Shown in pieces: positions 22,401 through 34,081 of a stretch of 64,000 nucleotides of DNA (within the stretch, counting starts at the first letter, position 1; each line of letters opens with the position of its first letter). The notes under the pieces are model-generated. The model was not told the DNA's origin. It saw only the letters and a program-made list of their open reading frames with translations, and searched no databases. The stretch lies in the NCBI GenBank assembly GCA_030267565.1, contig BRXU01000012.1:2230501-2294500 (forward strand), written 5' to 3'. The stretch comes from Pleodorina starrii (Eukaryota; Chlorophyta; Chlorophyceae; Chlamydomonadales; Volvocaceae). The translations under genes were made by a program, and so were the position numbers.

Positions 22401-25400
22401 CAGGGCGATGGGCAAACGATTGCCGAAACACGGGCAGGACCAGGGAACTTCAGCAAGTCCTGGCCCAGGAGAAATTTTGGGGGAAGGGGTTTTTGCCGGG
22501 ACGAAGTCCCGGTCCGCTCCTGGCGTGCCAGGAGGGTTTCGGCCTGGCGTGGAGTGCCAGGACTGGCGCATGCCAGTCCTGGCGGGGCGCCTGCTCTTGG
22601 CACGCCAGGACTAAGTTTGGCCCTTAGAAGGGGTCAAGTTCTTGGGAGGATGACTTCACAATCGCCCAGGTGGCCCAGGAGGAGGCCCAGGAGGCCACGT
22701 TCGCGGCCCTGGGCTTGTTGTAAATCACCAAAGCCCAGGATGCCGATGCATGCCCATTTACACCCTAAAAACAATTTGGCACTGCCAGGACTAATTTGCC
22801 CGGGTTCCTGGCGCGCCAGGACAAATTTTGGGCTCTAACAGACTGAGTTCCTGGCAGGCGCCAGGAGGGAAAACAGGGGGAGGCCTGGGAGGCCAGGACA
22901 ATTTCCGATAGGCCCTGAAGTACCCTGGGCAGGACCAACAGCGGTAGCCGTTCCCGTTTTTTTGTCGGATGTGGTGTTGTGGTTTGTTCGGTCGAATGCG
23001 GGGGGCTCATTCTCTGGGCCCACTGATCGTTGTTGCTGTTGGTTAAGATACGGTGGGGTGGGTTGATGCTCTGAAGAGTCTGAGGGGGCACTTGCGGGGT
23101 GGTAAAACGCCGCCGCGCGCTGCGTCGACGACGTCATCGACGGCGCGCCCCCGCACACACGCACGCTTGCACGCACGAGAGCTGTCCTTACCCACACTGT
23201 GCTGCTGCCCTCTTTCTCCAGGCCCCACGGGTACCTACCGAGGGGGTTGTCCATCTGGATGGCTCCGTTCTTGCACACGTACAGCAGCCCCAGCCGCAGC
23301 GCCGTGCACCACCACACCCGGCTGCGGAAGTCGGGCACCACGGCGCTCTGCGCGTGCTGGGACACCTCGTCCCACTTCTCGGGAGACAGCTTGAGCACGT
23401 GGCGCAGCTGCGGAGAGGGGGGTTGCGGTGTCGGCGGGCACAGGGACAGCCAAAGGAAGGGCGGTGTCGGCGATCATTTTGACGGAAAGGCACGGAGCTT
23501 TCCCGGAGAGCGGTGAGCGGGCGCATCATCAGCATACAAGCAGGAATTATTACCCGATGACATGAGCCCAGGTGGTACGTGGGGGGAGGGGCATGAGGTG
23601 CCCGCGGCAAGCGGCCAGGAGGCAGCAACATCAGCGGGACCCAGTCCCAGCCCCAGCCCGGCGGCGGCCCCACCTTGTTTTTGAGGTCGGCGTTCGCATC
23701 ACTCATCTCCACCAGCTGCCGGAACTGGCCCACCTTCTCCACCCGCACCAGCTGGTCGGGAAGCTTCACGTCAAAGCCTGGAGGCAGGGCGTCGAGTCGA
23801 TATCGACAAAACAGAACAACGCGGGGGCGGGCAGCTAAGCGCTTAGGCGCCAACGCTCGCGTTGCAAACATGCGGACGCGTGGATGCGGCATTCGCCATG
23901 CGCCACGGAGACCAGGCCCCGGCTCTGCGCGCGTGCAACGCGCGCGCGGCGACAAAAGCCCTGCGACAGGAACGTCTGCCTTCGGCACGCCCCACGCCCC
24001 TGGCCGAACCGCACTTGCGCGTCTCCGGTCGGTCAGGGTTTCCCCCCGCGCTGAACCTTACATTCCAACCCGATGTAGAATTCACTAAATCCCCATCCGG
24101 CGCCTTCAGCCCAAACGCCCAGTCCCTCCCCGCCGAGCCGCCGAGCCTCTGCCGCGCTCACCCTCCTCCTGGAAAGCAGCCCGCAGGTCCGTGAGCTTGT
24201 CCACGGTGGCCTTGCCGATGTGCAGCAGCTTGGAGATGTGGTCGCTCACGGAGGGGATATCGGACTTGATGGCGTGCTTGACGCGCTTGGTGGCCACCTG
24301 GGAGCGGAACCGGAGCCGGGACCAGGGCCGCGGAGGGCGGCCGGAGCGAGGGGAAGGGACGCGCGGCGGGGCCTTACCGGCGCTGTGACGTCATCCGGGA
24401 GGGCCCTTTTGCTGTGATGAGACCCGCGAGACCCGCCACGCGGGAGGTGGGACTTGCCGCGCACTGCCCGCCCCGGTAGCACCCACCCGCCCATGCACCA
24501 GTGCACCCACCCACCCACCGACCCAATCCAACCCACCACAAAGCTCTCCGACACGACGTAGGTGACGTGCGGCACCGGATCCCCGTTGGCCTCCACCGCC
24601 CACACCAGCAGCCGGAAGGTTGGCGCCTTGCCGCTCAGCAGCGCCTCGCTGCTGGTGGTCAGAGTCAGGTCCGACACGGTGGCGGCGCCGCGCTGCACAA
24701 GGATGGGGGAGGGGGTAATACAAAACGGCCCGGAATGGGGGAGGGGGAGGTTGAAGAGTGAGTTTGCAGAAACGAAACAAACGAAACAAGAAGCCCTGCG
24801 AACGTTCTAGTCTGAAGGGAGGTGGGGGAGGAGCCAGGTAGGTGTGTGCGGTTGGGGCTAGAAGTGTAGGGGCGAGCGGGCGGCGAGCCGTCGCTGAGTG
24901 CCGCAGCCCGAGTTGGATTCAAGTCATCGCCCCCGCCCTGATGCCGGTTCCTAGCAGCAATTCAATCTCAGCCTAGGCCCTGGTCCCCCACCTCGCCCGG
25001 GCATAGACATCTAACATCGATGCATTCGAGCTCATGCCAACGTCCTGCAATACCCCTGTTTCAACATATGTTCCCAATGGGCCCCCACGGCGCCGGCCCA
25101 GTCCCTGGCTGCTCCCTAACTCTATTACGGGCCTTTTGGAACCAGCGCGCTGATTAAAGCAACCGGAAAAGCCCAAGAGATGGTGCCTTAGTTTCGGCCC
25201 CGGTCCCCTCATCCCCATCCCAACAGCCCGTGATCCCGTTCCCCCTGTATCTCCCAGGCGCCACCCCAGCAGCGGTCGGTCGCCCGCCCCCCAGCAACAT
25301 TACGGGCTCCGGCCTATACGTGGATAACACCCCCCCTCCCGAGCCACCGCACCTCCAGCGGCAGGTAGACCTTCAGCTGGTCGTCCGCCATGCCCTCGCG

Positions 25401-26938
25401 CCTCAGCAGCGCCTTCGTTTGGTGGCTGATGATGCACGACTTGATGGAGGAGACGGTGAGAAGCGTGTTGTCCGGACACAGCTCCTTGTACTTCTCGCCG
25501 TTCAGCACGTGCATCTGCTCGCCATGCCCACGAAGAGGGCGGGAAGAGGCGGCAGGGGCGAACAGGAGGCGGCGGCGCGCACGCGCGGAATACAGAGGCT
25601 AGTTGGAGAAGCGAGTTGGAAAAGCGGGGAGGGAACGCCTAACAGCGACTGATGCAAGAGGACGTTGGGGCGCGAGCCATCCGGAATTTGGGGGGTCCGG
25701 AAGCTGTGCATGTCATGAAGTGCAGTCGCCCTCGTACACCGGTGCCCTCAGCCGGCCCCTGCCGACAACAGCGGGCCCTGTTCGGTACGGCCGTCTTGCG
25801 GCAGACGCGCGCACGCGCATGCGCACGCGTGCAAGCACGCAGACAACGCACCTCCAGTTGCACCCCCGGTGGGAGTCCCTCGGTGTGGCAGGCGCCCGTA
25901 TCGTCAACCAGCTCCACACGCAGCGGCGCGCCGCACTTGGCTTTGAGGTGGTCGTCGATAAGGTACTTTTGTTTCACGTTGCGCGTGCAGAGGCGGCTGG
26001 GGTTGTACATGCACAGCTGGCAGTTCGTGTCGCCGCAGCCCGTGGACCTGGCAGGGCGGGGTCGGGCGGGTTGGAGCAGGTGGGGTTCTCTGCTTCTGGC
26101 GAGCGAAGTTGCAAACGACGGCGGCGCGCCAGAGCCACAGTTTCCGGCGCGAACGGATATGCGCCCAAGTACTGAAAGGAGCGGCATGGGATGACGTGGG
26201 CTCGGCGCGTGTGACGGTCACGGCCGTGAGCGTCAAGGCCTTTGCTTCTGCCCCAAGCAAGCACCAGAAGAACGGATGTTGTCGAGGGCGTTGCCACGAA
26301 AGGACCCTTATGACGAGTGGACCACGCCCACCTCGAGCTGGTGCGCACCAAGGGGCCCCCATCGCAAGTGCTTACGGGGCGCCTCAGTGCGAAGTGCCCC
26401 TTGTCAACGTAGATTTCATGGTGGCAAACGGCCCTCAAGCGCGGTATGTAAAGCGTTTAAAACCCCATCGCATAATCGGCACTATCGCCTATGCTTGGCA
26501 TAAAAACATGAGGCAGTTCTTAGGCGCCGGTCTGTACGGCGGCGAAACCCCGCCATGGGCCCCCCCCTGCGCGGAACCTGCTAGCAGGTGCCCAATCGGG
26601 GCCCCGCCCAGGGCCACCCTGCCCAGGTCGGGCCACTGCCCCCCCCCCCACCCGCCCGGACCGAGGGCCTGTGGCCGGCTGCAAGCCCAGCGTACCCCCG
26701 TCGCCCCCCCCCGAAACCAGGTTCTCCAGGTCCACCTTCGCAGGTACACTTACGCGCAGTCGTGCCGTATGACAAGTCGCAGGGGACGCTGTGGTGCGGC
26801 AGCAGCATCCTGCTGCTGCATCGTATTAAGCGCGTCATCAACCAGGAGCTTGACGTGTTCCGGCGACAAGCTATGGCCGAGTTTGCGGATCAGGATACCA
26901 CCAAATTGGCGTAGCTTTGCGCTCAGGTAAGGCTGCAT
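19424..26938 (-). CDS. CBP60-like putative transcription factor with long Gln/Gly/Ala-rich C-terminus
   Basis: Nine exons: 26754-26938, 25852-26047, 25353-25514, 24537-24692, 24162-24297, 23674-23777, 23239-23407, 21456-22397, 19424-19905. All phases close, giving 843 aa. Residues 1-400 follow plant CBP60 order. There is an N-terminal helix plus PLRLVIRHD. A strand with LRVELVDDTG and VLNGEKY comes next. Then TFRLLVWAVEANG, with ESFVVATKR in the place of the CBP60 SEAFVVKDHR. LVRVEKVG corresponds to WRLEKIG, and LRHVLKLSPEKWDEVSQHAQ to LRxILGxGMSNKMWExTVKHA. CBP60 proteins bind DNA and often calmodulin. A Cys-rich stretch (CGDTNCQLC...C) near residue 65 is unusual. Residues about 400-760 are rich in Gln, Pro, Ala and Gly. 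The start is uncertain: 26932 is also a good acceptor, so an upstream exon may exist. Family assignment is by remembered consensus, not alignment. Confidence 0.6.
20251..20510. repeat. Pair of about 80-nt direct repeats
   Basis: Copies at about 20251-20330 and 20431-20510 share GTGAGAGTGTCGACATTCCT and the following CTGCTGATAG.CAGCCAGAGCT, then GAAATGCCTGC. They lie in the last intron of the CBP60-like gene, about 180 nt apart. No terminal inverted repeats are obvious. Confidence 0.9.
21247..21280. repeat. (CCCAGAA)n short tandem repeat
   Basis: Nearly five units of a 7-base repeat in the last intron of the CBP60-like gene. It differs from the algal telomere repeat TTTTAGGG. Confidence 0.9.
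21303..21343. repeat. 12-bp inverted repeat (GGGCGGGGCCCC)
   Basis: Left arm GGGCGGGGCCCC (21303-21314) and right arm GGGGCCCCGCCC (21332-21343) are perfect reverse complements around a 17-nt loop. Single copies of the same 12-mer occur at about 20208-20219 and 26599-26610, also in introns of the CBP60-like gene. Confidence 0.85.
22458..22930. repeat. Hairpin-rich repetitive element in intron
   Basis: Dense TCCTGGC/GCCAGGA inverted repeats, including a perfect palindrome TCCTGGCGCGCCAGGA near 22806 and 8-bp arms GGACTGGC/GCCAGTCC near 22560-22579. A tail of the type CCAGGAC(T)AAATTTTGGGC recurs about five times, at about 22466, 22605, 22785, 22818 and 22892. The whole block lies inside the intron between exons 7 and 8 of the CBP60-like gene. 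Confidence 0.8.
25301..25328 (+). repeat. Dispersed intronic motif A, copy in CBP60-like gene
   Basis: Contains ACGGGCTCCGGCCTATACGT then GGATAAC on the plus strand, opposite to the host gene, 25 nt from the donor site of exon 3. Confidence 0.8.
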
Positions 26939-27547
26939 CAGCGAGGGAAGAGGGGCTCCACCTTTGGTAGCTTGCTTGATTAGAGATCAGGGTACCATAA
27001 TAGATTACCTCAAATTGCGCCCGATAGGGCCTCAACTCGGCCGGAAACGGGACAACGTCCATGGGGACAGGTACGCCCTCCTTCTTTGACAGCGGTTGGG
27101 CCCCTACCGGGGCCTGCTGACAGCTTGTGCCAAGTAATTAAAGGGGAGCTTCCGTCAGTGAGGTTTGGCACAAAGGACAGACCGGAACCTGATAATACAA
27201 ATGGGGGGCTTGCGCCTGCTAAGGCAAAGGCAGTCAGCATGTAAGGAGTAGGCCCAGAGCTCCAGTGGTACCAAAATCCTGACAGGTGGCAAGTTTGGAC
27301 CTGGGAGAAACCAGGCGAGTCCCGCTGTACGGAAATGGTTAGGCCCCAGCTCGCTGATGCATAAGATTCCATCACGGCTTGCCTTGAATTTAACCTTCGT
27401 TGGTATAGAGACCAAGAGTTTAGCGTGCTATGCCGTGATCCGGGGGGTCTGGCCGGGACACCGGAACTCGTTCTCATGATGTGGGTTGCGATAGTTAGTT
27501 TTTTCTGAAGGTTTATCATTTGTGTTGCGTATGGTGAACGCCTCAGA
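26939..27547. promoter_or_regulatory. Shared divergent promoter region
   Basis: 609 nt between the start of the CBP60-like gene (-) and the start of the next gene (+). It probably holds both promoters, and possibly an unrecognised first exon of the CBP60-like gene. No clear TATA box or repeated element seen. Confidence 0.4.
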
Positions 27548-30500
27548 ATGGACGCATCACAAGCTGAGCGGGAGGCTCGCGAAAAGGCGACGCGGGTGCG
27601 TCTCTTGTGGCCTTGTATGTTACTTAAACGTCTGCAACTAGTTTCCGGTTGGCCTCAATACTGAGAGGCATGCGTTGTGTCCTCCGTCCCATCGATGCCA
27701 TATCGACTTTGTTTAGGAGCGCTTACAAAAGCGAGCCAACATCATTGTGAGCATCTTGCGCAAGTTTATGGTGGAATGGAACGCTGCGTATATGAAGGAG
27801 CTGGAGGAAAAGCGTGCAGGTACGCGAGCGACTCCACCCGCACGTTCTCTGGGCACGCTGATTTGGGCACGGGCAGGGCCGGCTTTGGGTTCCGAAGCAG
27901 TCTTGAAACCGTCCGTGTTATTTCCCCTGACCGGCTGCAAGCGGGTTCCGCGTCCTCCTGCACTGGTTGCGGTTGCCCGCAACCGTCCACGCTGGACGGA
28001 CGACCAAGTTTTACACCGCGTGCAGAACCGATATTGCACTGCGTTGGATGGACAGGGACACACTTGACGCGTGACGGGCCTGAGCTGCTGCCCACTGACT
28101 CTCGTCCCTATTTCCCCCCTCCCGCCCACCCACCCCACGCGGAGCACAGCTGCTGCTGCAAAGGCCGCTTTGAAAGGCAAACGACGGCGGAAAGTCAAGG
28201 CCAAGCCGGATGCCAATAATAAGGATAAGAAGAAGTCCAAAAAGCCCAAGTCGAGGATGGTGGGTTTCCGGGGCGTCCGTGGCAGGGTCTACATGGTGGA
28301 GACTGGAGAGTCTGCGGCGCTAGCAGCACCGGATGTGGGGCGGGGGGATGTCTTGACACTGGGGTTGGGGCAGCGCAGGTCAGGTGGTGAGCAGCGCCCC
28401 GGAGCGACACAGGAGTGCGCTCCTGTGGCCCTGAAGGGTGGCCAAGCCCACAATGCCCGGCCCGGCACGTCATCTAGTGCTCCATGTCGACTGCCTCCGC
28501 ACGGCAGAACAAGAAACCACAGAGCATCATGCACATCCCTCCGGGAGTGATTGGCTCTGTGGCGCCGTTACCCGGGTGGGCAGCGACACCTGGGTGGCTC
28601 CATTACCCGGGCGGTTCCACCGGCGTGCCGGTGCAGCAGTCTCCCGAACCAGCTCTAGATTGCAGGGGCGCTGCGCCTTTGACCCGCGCCCACGCCGCTC
28701 GTCGAGCACCTTTCCTGCCACATCGCCGGGGGCCCACCTGTGGGCCACCTGGCCACCCAAGCGCCACCTGCAGCACTTCCGCACGCGGCGCGTGGCAGCG
28801 AGCCACGCCACGCCACACCGCCTCTGCCACCGCCCTAGCCCCACGAACCGTGTCCCGCCCCTGTCGCGGCTACCCTCCTTACCTGGCGTGTATCTTTAGG
28901 CGGAGGTGTGGTCGCTGCTGTTCAGCTCCATTGACGAGCTGATCAACAAGGCGAAGCGGATCAACCTGGAGGACCTGTACCGGGGCGCGGAGCTGCTGGC
29001 GCCACCGGAGCTGGTGCAGCTGCGGAACATCCTCTACACTGCCAACAAGAAGGTGGGGACGGGGAGGGGGGCGAACCCCATGGCGCCCACCCCCTTGGAC
29101 TGCTGCTCTCGCGGCGATGCGCTTGTGCCACGTTTCTGACCCAACCCCACCTCCATTATGCCACGCCGCACCGCATGGCGCCGCACCGCATGACGCCACA
29201 CCGTGCCGCGCCGCGTGTTTCCCTCAGGTCCTGCCCAAGGCCATGAACGTCAACCAGATCAACATCAAGACGTCGCTGTGGGCTGCGGCCGCCGCGCACG
29301 AGTACTCGGCGGTGGACCGCACGCTGCTGTACCCGGTGCCGGCCCTGGCGGTGATGCGGGACAAGGGCCTGGGGGCCAAGCATCTGCAGGACCTGGGTGA
29401 GTGAAGATGTACAGGTCGGCGGGCGCCCGGGTGCGAGCCGAAGCGGGCGAGGCAAAGTATGCACGGGAAGGTGTGGTGTGCGCGCGTCCCCGGGTTGGAG
29501 GACACGGGGGAGGGGTTTTTAAAACGGCCCGGGGCGAGGGAACGCAACGCAGTTACCTGGGGAGGGGCAGCGGTCGTTGCTGCGCGGGTCCGCAAGCGGC
29601 CTGGGGGGAGAGGCTCCTGCAGTGCTCCTGCCATCCGCGCGCGCGGGCCCACCCCTGGCGTAGGCGCGAGTTGGTCCTCGTCCGGGTCAGCTCAGGGGCG
29701 CTCCCGAACCGGCGCGTCCAACACGCCTCCTGCAAAACGGCCTAAGAGGCCCCTCGTCAGTGCCCCTCCCGCCGAGTTGCCTCTCCCCCACTTGACGCTG
29801 GCCAACCTCCCCGCCCTTGTCGTCCTTGCCGTCGCCGTGTCGTGCTGCGCCGGGCGCCGTCTGTCAGGGTATCGAGAGCGCGAGCTGCTGCGTGTGGGCT
29901 TCAATGCCAGCGACGCTTGCGAGGTGGCGCCGCACGAGCCCGCCCGCCTGCGCGCCGCCGGCCTCAGCGTCAGCGAGCTGGTTGCGGGCTTCGGCGGCCT
30001 GATGCGGCTGCCGCCGGACCTGCAGGGCTTCCGCGGCATCCAGAAGCTTCGGGCCGCGGGCTACTCGGCGGCGGACATGGTGGCGGGCGGCCTGGACAAC
30101 GCGTGGGACCTGGCCAGGGCGGGTGCGTGCGTGGGCAGGGGCATGGGTGGGCGTGTGGGGACCCTGCTGAGGAGTGATCGGGTCGTTGAGCTGGGCGAGG
30201 AGGAGGGCGCGGTGTGTGCGGACGCGTTTCGTTGTGAGCGCGCGCGTGTCCCGGGGTTTCGGAAGTGAAATGGGGTGCAGTATGAGCGGACTGGAATGGG
30301 GTTTAGGCCTGGCGCGGGTAATGACGTGGGGCTGATGTCGGCACCAAGACCCTTCCTCGCTCCTTCTGCCTCCGTAATGCGCCACGGGCTTAGCCCCTGA
30401 CCCCCGCTCCACGCCCACTTGCGGCCGCCGTTAGTTCGAAGTGCCCGCGCAGCGGCATGCTGCCCCGCGTACCCGCGCTGCCGTGCCTTCCAAGCCACCG

Positions 30501-31530
30501 CTTCACCGGCTACCGTATGCCATGCCCTTCGGGTTTCAGGGTTTGCGCCCGAATGCTCCCTCGCTCCCACCGCGCAGGCTTCTCCGCTGCGGAGGTGTAC
30601 TCTGCGGGCGTTCCCGCGGAGGCGCTGCGGCCCGCCGGGTTTGGGCTGCCGGAGCTGCGGCCGCCCGGCTTCCTGGGCCCCTCGCTGGCGGTGCTGCAGG
30701 AGACGGACCCCCGCCTGCTGCCGCCCTCGCTTGAGGGCACGCGGGGCGGCATCTGGCCGCGCCTGCTGCAGCCGCAGGCGGCGCCGGGCAAGGAGCACTG
30801 TGAGTGGCGCCCGCGTCCGGCCGGGCGTAGGGGGCCGCTTGCTTGCTTGCATGCTTTGTTTCCTATGGCTGCTTTTAGAGGTGTTGTTTGGGGGGAGACG
30901 GACAAGGCAGTGGCGTGATGGGTGATGGATGAGGGGGTAAGCAGCTCGGTAGAAAGTGCGAACCTGCGTTCTATGTCGCTGTTGGCGCTAAGCGGACACC
31001 TCCGCGGGTTGGCGGAACGTTTGCGCTTCGATTGGCCCCGGCCCCGTGTGCTTATACGTGCGGAATAACAGCACGTACGACGAAAGCCTCACGATAAGCG
31101 TCATTGCCCAGCTGCGCCGCTGCGGACTTGACCCGTTCCGTCACCTCGCAGGCGCACATTCCATCCCCCGCCGCTGCCTTGGGTCGAAACCCTGCCCTGC
31201 CCAGGCCCCGCCGCTCCTTGCCGACCCTCCCTGCCCTTGGCTCCCCGTGTGCCTCGCTTTGTCCCTCTCCCTGCCGCAGCTCGCAGCACCAGCGCGTTCC
31301 GGTTTGGCAACCGCAGCCGGCCAACGACCGCCGCCGCGAACGCCAACGGGGCCCCCACGGCCCTCTCGCCCTCCTCAACCACCAGCGGCTACGTCTCGTT
31401 GCGGCAGGTGGCCTGGCCCGACACCCCCGGTGGCGGAGGCGGAGTCGCTGGCGTCCCGTCGGCCACAGTGGGCGCACTGCCGCCGGCGCCAGCCATGTCG
31501 CGCGCGGCCAGCATCATGAGCACAGCGTGA
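27548..31530 (+). CDS. Uncharacterised protein with AG[FYL]S repeats
   Basis: Eight exons: 27548-27595, 27717-27819, 28150-28259, 28900-29052, 29228-29396, 29868-30122, 30578-30799, 31280-31530. Phases close to 436 aa. The N-terminus (1-50) is a charged helix with MVEWNAAYMKELEEKRA. Residues about 52-87 are very Lys/Arg-rich and could be a nuclear signal or RNA-binding tail. Residues 88-194 form a helical region of unknown family. Exons 6-7 (about 195-330) carry degenerate repeats of the form L-x-x-A-G-[FYL]-S-x-x-[ED]-[LMV]: LRAAGLSVSELVAG, LRAAGYSAADMVAG, LARAGFSAAEVYSAG and then PAGFG variants. The C-terminal 80 residues are Ser/Ala/Gly/Pro-rich. I do not recognise the family and assign no function. 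Exons 6 and 7 have phase-1 boundaries on both sides, compatible with repeat-exon duplication. Confidence 0.8.
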
Positions 31531-34081
31531 GGCGAAGGCACGTGATTGGCAGAGGCGCGAGGCAGCAGTTATCGCAGGCAGGGTGCTGCGAGGCCGGCGT
31601 AGGGATGCGGATGCGCGCGAGCCGCGGGGACCTCGCGGTAGGGTGCATGTGGGACAGGGCTCGCCGTCTTCTGCCGGACGCGTTGTCCGTGTGCGGGTGG
31701 CACGACGGGTGGTTGGGAAGGGCCTCAATGCACACCCGCGCTTCGGGCGGTCCGCCCCTCGAGCCATCTGGAGTGGCTGGGGCCTCCTGACAGGGCCCGC
31801 TGTGATGGGCTCTGGTAGCAGTGCCTCTCGGGGGGACTGCGCTGTGATTGAGGTCAGGTTGGTGGGGTGGTTGGGGTTGGGTTGGAAGAGTGAAGTGGCA
31901 GTCCGCATTGCCAGTGGCCAGGTGACCGGGTGGGCGGCGAAATGCAACGTGGGGGCAGGTGGTGGGTTGCGAGCACGCGCATGTCAAGCTGTGAACACTG
32001 TTTAGAGCGAGGGGATTGGCCTAGGCAGAAAGAGACATGCATTGCACTGTATTTGTGTTTATCAGTTGGAAGGTTGAGCCCCAGCTAGGTTAGGCGCCAG
32101 CTAGATGTTCGCATAGTGTGGGCACTGTACGGAGGATTGGCTCTGCGCTGGCAGTAGCCCGTGTTTCCAGTCGCATGAGTTTATCGTTGTGTGCAATGGA
32201 GGATTTGGCGCCCGAACAGGTACCGGTACATGAGCTTGTTCAGGTCTCTTAACAGGTAGCAACCCAATAAATATGAATATGCACGCACGCGGTGGTCGGC
32301 CAATGGAACGGCATGGCACTCCTGGCGTCCGCGTACGGGTATCTCCCCGGCTTGCAAATTGTCACGCGCGGGTGCTCTCTTTTGTGGCGTATGCATATGC
32401 TGCGCGCGTTGGTGCCGGTGTTACTGGCATGGCAGTGGCGGGACGGGTTGGCGGCGTGCAAATTGTCACGCTGTCGCCACGGGTGTGGGCCTTCCCGGCT
32501 GGACATGAATATGGCTGGTACGGTGATCATGTAACGCTGTTTCGTATTCCTGGGCCATGGGGATGCCGCGGTTCCTCAAACCCAAGGAAGGCGAATCCAA
32601 GCGACCACGCCAACCGTCGGCTATAGCCATGGCTCGTGCAAGCTGCATTCAAGGGTACGTAGCTCGTGCCTTCCCGGGAAGTCGTAGCACGTGTCAGGCT
32701 CGACCGTCATTTCGCACGTTACTCGTGGGGGCATGGGGTCCGACACGAAACAACGCCGGCCAGCCGCACTGCGGCAGCAGCGCTGTGCGCACGACAGCAG
32801 CAGCGCCGCCTGCAAGTGGGGAACACCTCCAAAGGCCATCGACCCGGCTGCGTATCCACCGGGGCCACGCCCTGCCAGCGCAATACGGTATGACGCCGCC
32901 AATCGGAACCCAGCACACACATCCACACCCCCTCCTCCGCACAATTTCACCCCATCACCATCATCACCGACATCATCATCATCATCTCGGCGCCCCTCCC
33001 CGTTCACCGCATCTCTCCAGCAGCGGTTCCGTGCGGCCACCGCGGCTTCCGTCGACTCTGCCAACCATCCACTCCGCCGCCCAGTCCAGCCCAGCCACAC
33101 AGGCGCGACGTCAGATGGGGTGCACCTGTCCGCCGGCGCACAACTTCCGCCAGCCCTGCTGCACCGACATCGACATCGACACCGACTCGCCGTCGACGGC
33201 ACCTGCGGGGATCCACGACCGCGACAGCGGGGCGCAGCGGCAGTGGCTTCAGCTTCCGACCAAACACAAAACCCAGATGGAATGGCCGACCCGGAGACGA
33301 GCCCTTGCCCTTGCGGCGCCACGCCCGGACCAGGCACGGGAACAACGCAGATGACCACGTGTGCACCGAGCCCGAGCCCTACACGCGACACGTGGAGCCG
33401 GACCCACGACGATGGCACCACTCAGCGCCGTCAGCGGTAAATTTCACTACAGACCGCCCGGGCTCGGCCCTCGGCACGTGGAACCCTACGCGCACTCCAC
33501 TCCACCCAAAAAATGTAACAGCGTTCCGCGCCACAGGCGGGGCTCCGTCGGCTCGGCCGCCCGTCCTGACGCGGCAATAGCGCTGACAGTTGACAACAGA
33601 GCAACAACAGCCAATGTAAAATGAGGGCAGAGAAGGCCAGGCCTGGCCATTCCGCACTCCGCGCGGCGGCCTCGTAGCGCGCCGCAGCAACCAATTCCAA
33701 ACAGCACTGCGGCTGCGGAGCTGCGGCCCCTCGCAAGCGACCGAGGCACGCGGGGGCACGACTTCCGCGCCCTCAAAATCCTGCACGCCGTGCTGCTGAC
33801 TCGAGCAGCCATTGGTGAGTCACAGACCACCGACTGCAGAACCGCCGGGCGCGCAGCCGCCCGAAGACAACCCCCAAAACCCAAACCTTTCCGCCAAAAA
33901 CAAAGCACCGAGTCTGTCCACCTGTCGCGTGATTTGAAGCATCCCAGCGCCGCCACCCTTCGCACCCGGACCCACAAAGCCCCCTACGCCTCGCCGGTTT
34001 GTACCCCACACCACCACCACCACCCCACCATCAGGCCACACAGCTGCCGCCGACGGCCGCCCCCCCCAGCCCCTCGCACCC
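31531..34081. other. Convergent intergenic region, no supported gene
   Basis: 2.55 kb between two genes that converge. The longest open frames (plus strand 32557-33440) are Pro/Thr/Ser/Arg-rich with no conserved motif or start context. The sequence GCAAATTGTCACGC occurs twice (about 32355 and 32459). TGTAA occurs at 32530-32534. The 3' UTRs of both neighbours must lie here. Confidence 0.45.

Noticed and set aside
32557..33440. Two long plus-strand open frames between the unknown gene and GPAT9
   Set aside because: No family signature, no codon pattern like the neighbours, and no splice partners.
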